Source: an uncultured Porphyromonadaceae bacterium (lineage in GTDB: Bacteria; Bacteroidota; Bacteroidia; Bacteroidales; Muribaculaceae). Taken from it: a stretch of DNA of 64,000 nucleotides. Below the pieces are notes generated by a model. The model was not told where the DNA came from and ran no database searches. It saw nothing but the letters and a program-made list of their open reading frames with translations. Position numbers and translations under genes: made by a program. Below, one piece after another: positions 61,493 through 64,000 of the stretch (positions within the stretch are counted from its first letter, which is position 1; each line of letters opens with the position of its first letter). The stretch is taken from positions 11,727-75,726 of the forward strand of contig CALAVE010000052.1 of assembly GCA_937892215.1 (NCBI GenBank), in the 5' to 3' direction.

Positions 61493-62380
61493 TCACAACT
61501 TATTCTCTTTCCTGAGCCTGCGCAATTCCAGCAGGTTGCGCATCAGCGACGCTATCGTCATTGGGCCCACGCCGCCTGGCACCGGGGTGATATAACTGCA
61601 CTTGGAAGCCACGTTCTCAAAGTCCACGTCGCCCTGCAGTTCATAGCCGCGTGGCTTAGAGTCATTGACCACGCGCGTTATGCCCACGTCTATTATCACC
61701 GCCCCCTCTTTCACCATGTCGGCTGTAACGAACAGCGGCGACCCTATCGCCACTATCATTATGTCGGCCAGCCGGGTAATCTTCTTCAGGCCTTTCGTCG
61801 CGCTGTGGCACACCGTCACCGTGCAATTTCCGGGAAACGACTTGTGCAGCAGCAGCGATGCCACCGGACGCCCCACGATGTTGCTCCGGCCCAGCACCAC
61901 GCAGTGCTTGCCCGCGGTCTCTATGCCGTAGTAATCAAGCAGCATCAGTATGCCTTGAGGGGTTGCCGGACGTATTCCGGGAAGCCCTATCGACATCCGA
62001 CCCACGTTCATCGGATGGAATCCGTCCACGTCCTTGCGGTAGTCTATCGCCTCCACCACGCGCTGCTCATCTATGTGAGCCGGCAGGGGCAACTGTACTA
62101 TATAGCCATCCACCGTGTCATCGTGGTTCAGGCGGTCTATCTCGGTCAGCAGGTCGCGCTCGCTGATATCTTCGGGCAAGCGTACCACAGTGGACCGGAA
62201 ACCGCATTCCTCACAGGCCAGCACCTTATTCTTCACATACGTCCGACTGGCGCCGTCGGTGCCCACCAGAACGGCAGCAAGGTGCGGACGGCTCTCACCG
62301 GCTTGCACCATGCGCTCCACTTCCTCGGCTATCTTGCCGCGGACTTCTTTTGCGACTTTTTTACCGTCAATCAGTTTCAT
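61493..62380 (-). CDS. folD: Bifunctional methylenetetrahydrofolate dehydrogenase/cyclohydrolase
   Basis: A 295-residue folate enzyme interconverting methylene- and formyl-tetrahydrofolate with NADP. It has SRTYVKNKVLACEECGF (catalytic Tyr-Lys), VDGYIVQLPLPAHID, KDVDGFHPMNVGR, VLGRSNIVGRPVASLLL and PVPGGVGPMTIASLMRN, all FolD hallmarks. The ATG at 62380 gives MKLIDGKKVA. The six extra upstream codons are unlikely. The gene is 37 bp after ffh. Confidence 0.97.
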   Translation of the reverse strand: MKLIDGKKVAKEVRGKIAEEVERMVQAGESRPHLAAVLVGTDGASRTYVKNKVLACEECGFRSTVVRLPEDISERDLLTEIDRLNHDDTVDGYIVQLPLPAHIDEQRVVEAIDYRKDVDGFHPMNVGRMSIGLPGIRPATPQGILMLLDYYGIETAGKHCVVLGRSNIVGRPVASLLLHKSFPGNCTVTVCHSATKGLKKITRLADIMIVAIGSPLFVTADMVKEGAVIIDVGITRVVNDSKPRGYELQGDVDFENVASKCSYITPVPGGVGPMTIASLMRNLLELRRLRKENKL

Positions 62381-62417
62381 AACAATGCGCCTTGCCACCA
62401 GAGGGGGGTTATTGTCT

Positions 62418-63746
62418 TTATCTCTTTTTCTTCTTGCCGCGCATCATCTTCATCGGGTTCATGGTGCTCACCTGATGCATCATCTTGCGCGTCTGCTCAA
62501 ACTGCTTCAGCAACCGGTTCACTTCCTGGATGCTCGTGCCGCTTCCCAGTGCCAGTCGCTGACGACGGCTACCGTTCATCACTTCGGGATGACTGCGCTC
62601 ATATGGGGTCATTGAGTAGATTATGGCCTCCACACTCTTGAACGCGTTGTCGTCTATGTCTATGTCCTTTATGGCTTTCCCCACACCCGGAATCATCGAG
62701 GCCAGGTCTTTCAGATTTCCCATCTTCTTTATCTGGGCTATCTGAGACAGGAAGTCGTTGTAGTCAAACTGGTTCTTAGCGAGTTTCTTCTGCAGGCGCT
62801 TGGCCTCTTCCTCGTCGTACTGCTGCTGCATTCGGTCCACAAACGACACTATGTCGCCCATGCCCAGGATACGGTCGGCCATTCCGGCCGGACGGAATGG
62901 GTCTATCGCCTCCATCTTCTCGCCGGTTCCCACCCACTTGATGGGCTTGTTCACCACCGAACGTATCGAGAGTGCCGCTCCGCCGCGGGTATCGCCGTCA
63001 AGTTTTGTCAGCACCACGCCGTCAAAGTCCAGTCGGTCGTTGAATTCTTTCGCGGTATTCACTGCGTCCTGACCGGTCATCGAGTCCACCACAAACAGGG
63101 TCTCCGTCGGCTCTATAGCACGCTTGATGGCTTCTATCTCCTGCATCATCTGCTCGTCTATCGCCAGACGACCGGCCGTGTCCACTATCACCAGGTTATA
63201 ACCTTTCTGCTTGGCCTCGGCTATGGCGTGCTGCGCTATCTCCACCGGATTCTTACTCTCGGGCTCGCTATACACCGGAACATCTATCTGGGCGCCCAGT
63301 ACCTTCAACTGCTCTATGGCTGCCGGACGATAAACGTCGCACGCTACCAGAAGCGGGCGCTTATTCTTCTCCAGTTTCAACTTGCGGGCCAACTTGCCGC
63401 TGAATGTGGTCTTACCGGAACCTTGAAGTCCCGACATCAGTATCACGGCCGGACTGCCCTCTATATTGAACTGCGCGGGCTCGCCACCCATCAGGGCTGT
63501 CAACTCGTCGTGTACTATCTTCACCATCAGTTGGCTCGGCTTCACTGCCGTGAGCACGTTCTGCCCCAGCGCCTTGGCCTTTACCGTTTCGGTGAAGTCG
63601 CGCGCCACCTTGTAGTTCACGTCGGCGTCCAGCAGGGCGCGGCGCACGTCTTTCAGCGTTTCCGCCACGTTTATCTCCGTTATCTTGCCTTCACCTTTCA
63701 GTATCTTGAACGACCGTTCCAGTCTCTCCGATAAATTGTCAAACAT
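62418..63746 (-). CDS. ffh: Signal recognition particle protein
   Basis: A 442-residue SRP54-type GTPase that targets nascent membrane and secreted proteins to the translocon. The N domain (1-85) is followed by the G domain with GLQGSGKTTFSGKLA, DTAGRLAIDEQMM and LTKLDGDTRGGAALS. The C-terminal M domain is rich in Met and Lys (MIPGVGKAI, QTRKMMHQVSTMNPMKMMRGKKKKR). All are normal for Ffh. It follows panD by 56 bp and precedes folD by 37 bp. Confidence 0.98.
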   Translation of the reverse strand: MFDNLSERLERSFKILKGEGKITEINVAETLKDVRRALLDADVNYKVARDFTETVKAKALGQNVLTAVKPSQLMVKIVHDELTALMGGEPAQFNIEGSPAVILMSGLQGSGKTTFSGKLARKLKLEKNKRPLLVACDVYRPAAIEQLKVLGAQIDVPVYSEPESKNPVEIAQHAIAEAKQKGYNLVIVDTAGRLAIDEQMMQEIEAIKRAIEPTETLFVVDSMTGQDAVNTAKEFNDRLDFDGVVLTKLDGDTRGGAALSIRSVVNKPIKWVGTGEKMEAIDPFRPAGMADRILGMGDIVSFVDRMQQQYDEEEAKRLQKKLAKNQFDYNDFLSQIAQIKKMGNLKDLASMIPGVGKAIKDIDIDDNAFKSVEAIIYSMTPYERSHPEVMNGSRRQRLALGSGTSIQEVNRLLKQFEQTRKMMHQVSTMNPMKMMRGKKKKR

Positions 63747-63802
63747 ATCTCTTATTTTCTGTTTTTCTTAATGTTCTTTTCTCTTTTTCTTCCTCTCCGG
63801 CC

Positions 63803-64000
63803 TCAGTCTATCAGCCTGTTAGTGTGCGTGTCCGGGAACACTATCGCCGGCTTGAAGGTCTTTGCCTCTTCGGGGGTCATCATAGCATACGACATTATTA
63901 TCACCACATCCCCGGGAAGCACTTTTCGGGCCGCCGCGCCGTTGAGGCACACCTCACCCGAGCCGCGCTCGCCTTTTATCACATACGTGTCAAAACGCTC
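63803..64000 (-). CDS. panD: Aspartate 1-decarboxylase, C-terminal part (5' end beyond window)
   Basis: The last 65 codons of PanD, the pyruvoyl enzyme that makes beta-alanine for pantothenate. Translated on the minus strand the piece reads YVIKGERGSGEVCLNGAAARKVLPGDVVIIMSYA and ends VFPDTHTNRLID. The GSGEVxLNGAAARxxxxGD stretch is diagnostic. The self-cleavage Gly-Ser site and start lie outside the right edge. It heads, or is near the head of, the ffh-folD-capA run. Confidence 0.93.
   Translation of the reverse strand, partial: ERFDTYVIKGERGSGEVCLNGAAARKVLPGDVVIIMSYAMMTPEEAKTFKPAIVFPDTHTNRLID

Overview
The window looks like a chromosomal segment from an anaerobic gut-type member of the order Bacteroidales. 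Evidence: Bacteroidetes-type promoters (TTTG or TTG, then about 20 nt, then TAnnTTTG) in front of many genes, an UpxY-like antiterminator heading a capsule-type operon, a type IX secretion sorting domain, C-terminal dockerin modules in secreted proteins, an NfnAB-type transhydrogenase pair, and the GGGtGRT/NifU-like pair found in anaerobes. Muribaculaceae or Prevotellaceae would fit, but the family cannot be settled from sequence reading alone. No rRNA, CRISPR array, insertion sequence or prophage was seen. There is one tRNA.

Left part (1-22 kb), mixed strands: the 3' end of a GH20 hexosaminidase, an AlgH/YqgE protein, the NifU-like + GGGtGRT pair, and a small secreted unknown. Then come two genes of a secreted beta-rich family (one intact with a dockerin, one decayed) and a metallophosphoesterase/PQQ-propeller fusion. 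These are followed by an ABC-F ATPase, an RNA methyltransferase, RadA, a large LRR-dockerin protein related to the earlier secreted family, a repeat-rich 750-bp gap, a heterodimeric ABC exporter, a free-methionine-sulfoxide reductase, uracil-DNA glycosylase and tRNA-Arg(CCG).

Centre (22.2-48.2 kb): one long minus-strand surface-polysaccharide operon of 22 genes, read from about 48.2 kb down to 22.2 kb. It starts with a canonical promoter, a structured leader and an UpxY-like antiterminator. Export genes follow (Wza-like lipoprotein, Wzc-like tyrosine autokinase), then two flippases, three candidate polymerases/ligases, glycosyltransferases and modifying enzymes. It ends with two complete sugar-nucleotide pathways. 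The first is UDP-FucNAc (FnlA/B/C-like enzymes plus a WbuB-like transferase). The second is UDP-N,N'-diacetylbacillosamine (PglF/E/D-like enzymes plus a PglC-like initiating phosphoglycosyltransferase). The predicted glycan starts on a lipid carrier with diNAcBac (or a related amino sugar) and probably carries FucNAc second.

Right part (48-64 kb): housekeeping and envelope genes. These are TypA/BipA, ribosomal protein S15, a YiiX-like permuted papain-fold hydrolase, an lptD-nfnA-nfnB run, a branched-chain aminotransferase with an HD-domain protein, a tiny protein that is almost only a type IX sorting domain, and a small outer-membrane barrel. Next is a decayed patch (remnants of a YhcG/DUF1016 nuclease-family gene and a GxxExxY gene with a nonsense codon). 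A panD-ffh-folD-capA-like operon runs to the right edge.

The most interesting leads are the NifU-like/GGGtGRT unit with a perfect palindrome upstream, the three-member secreted module family with dockerins, the 46-bp repeat that carries the ABC-exporter promoter, and the mosaic polysaccharide locus with its sequence repeats.
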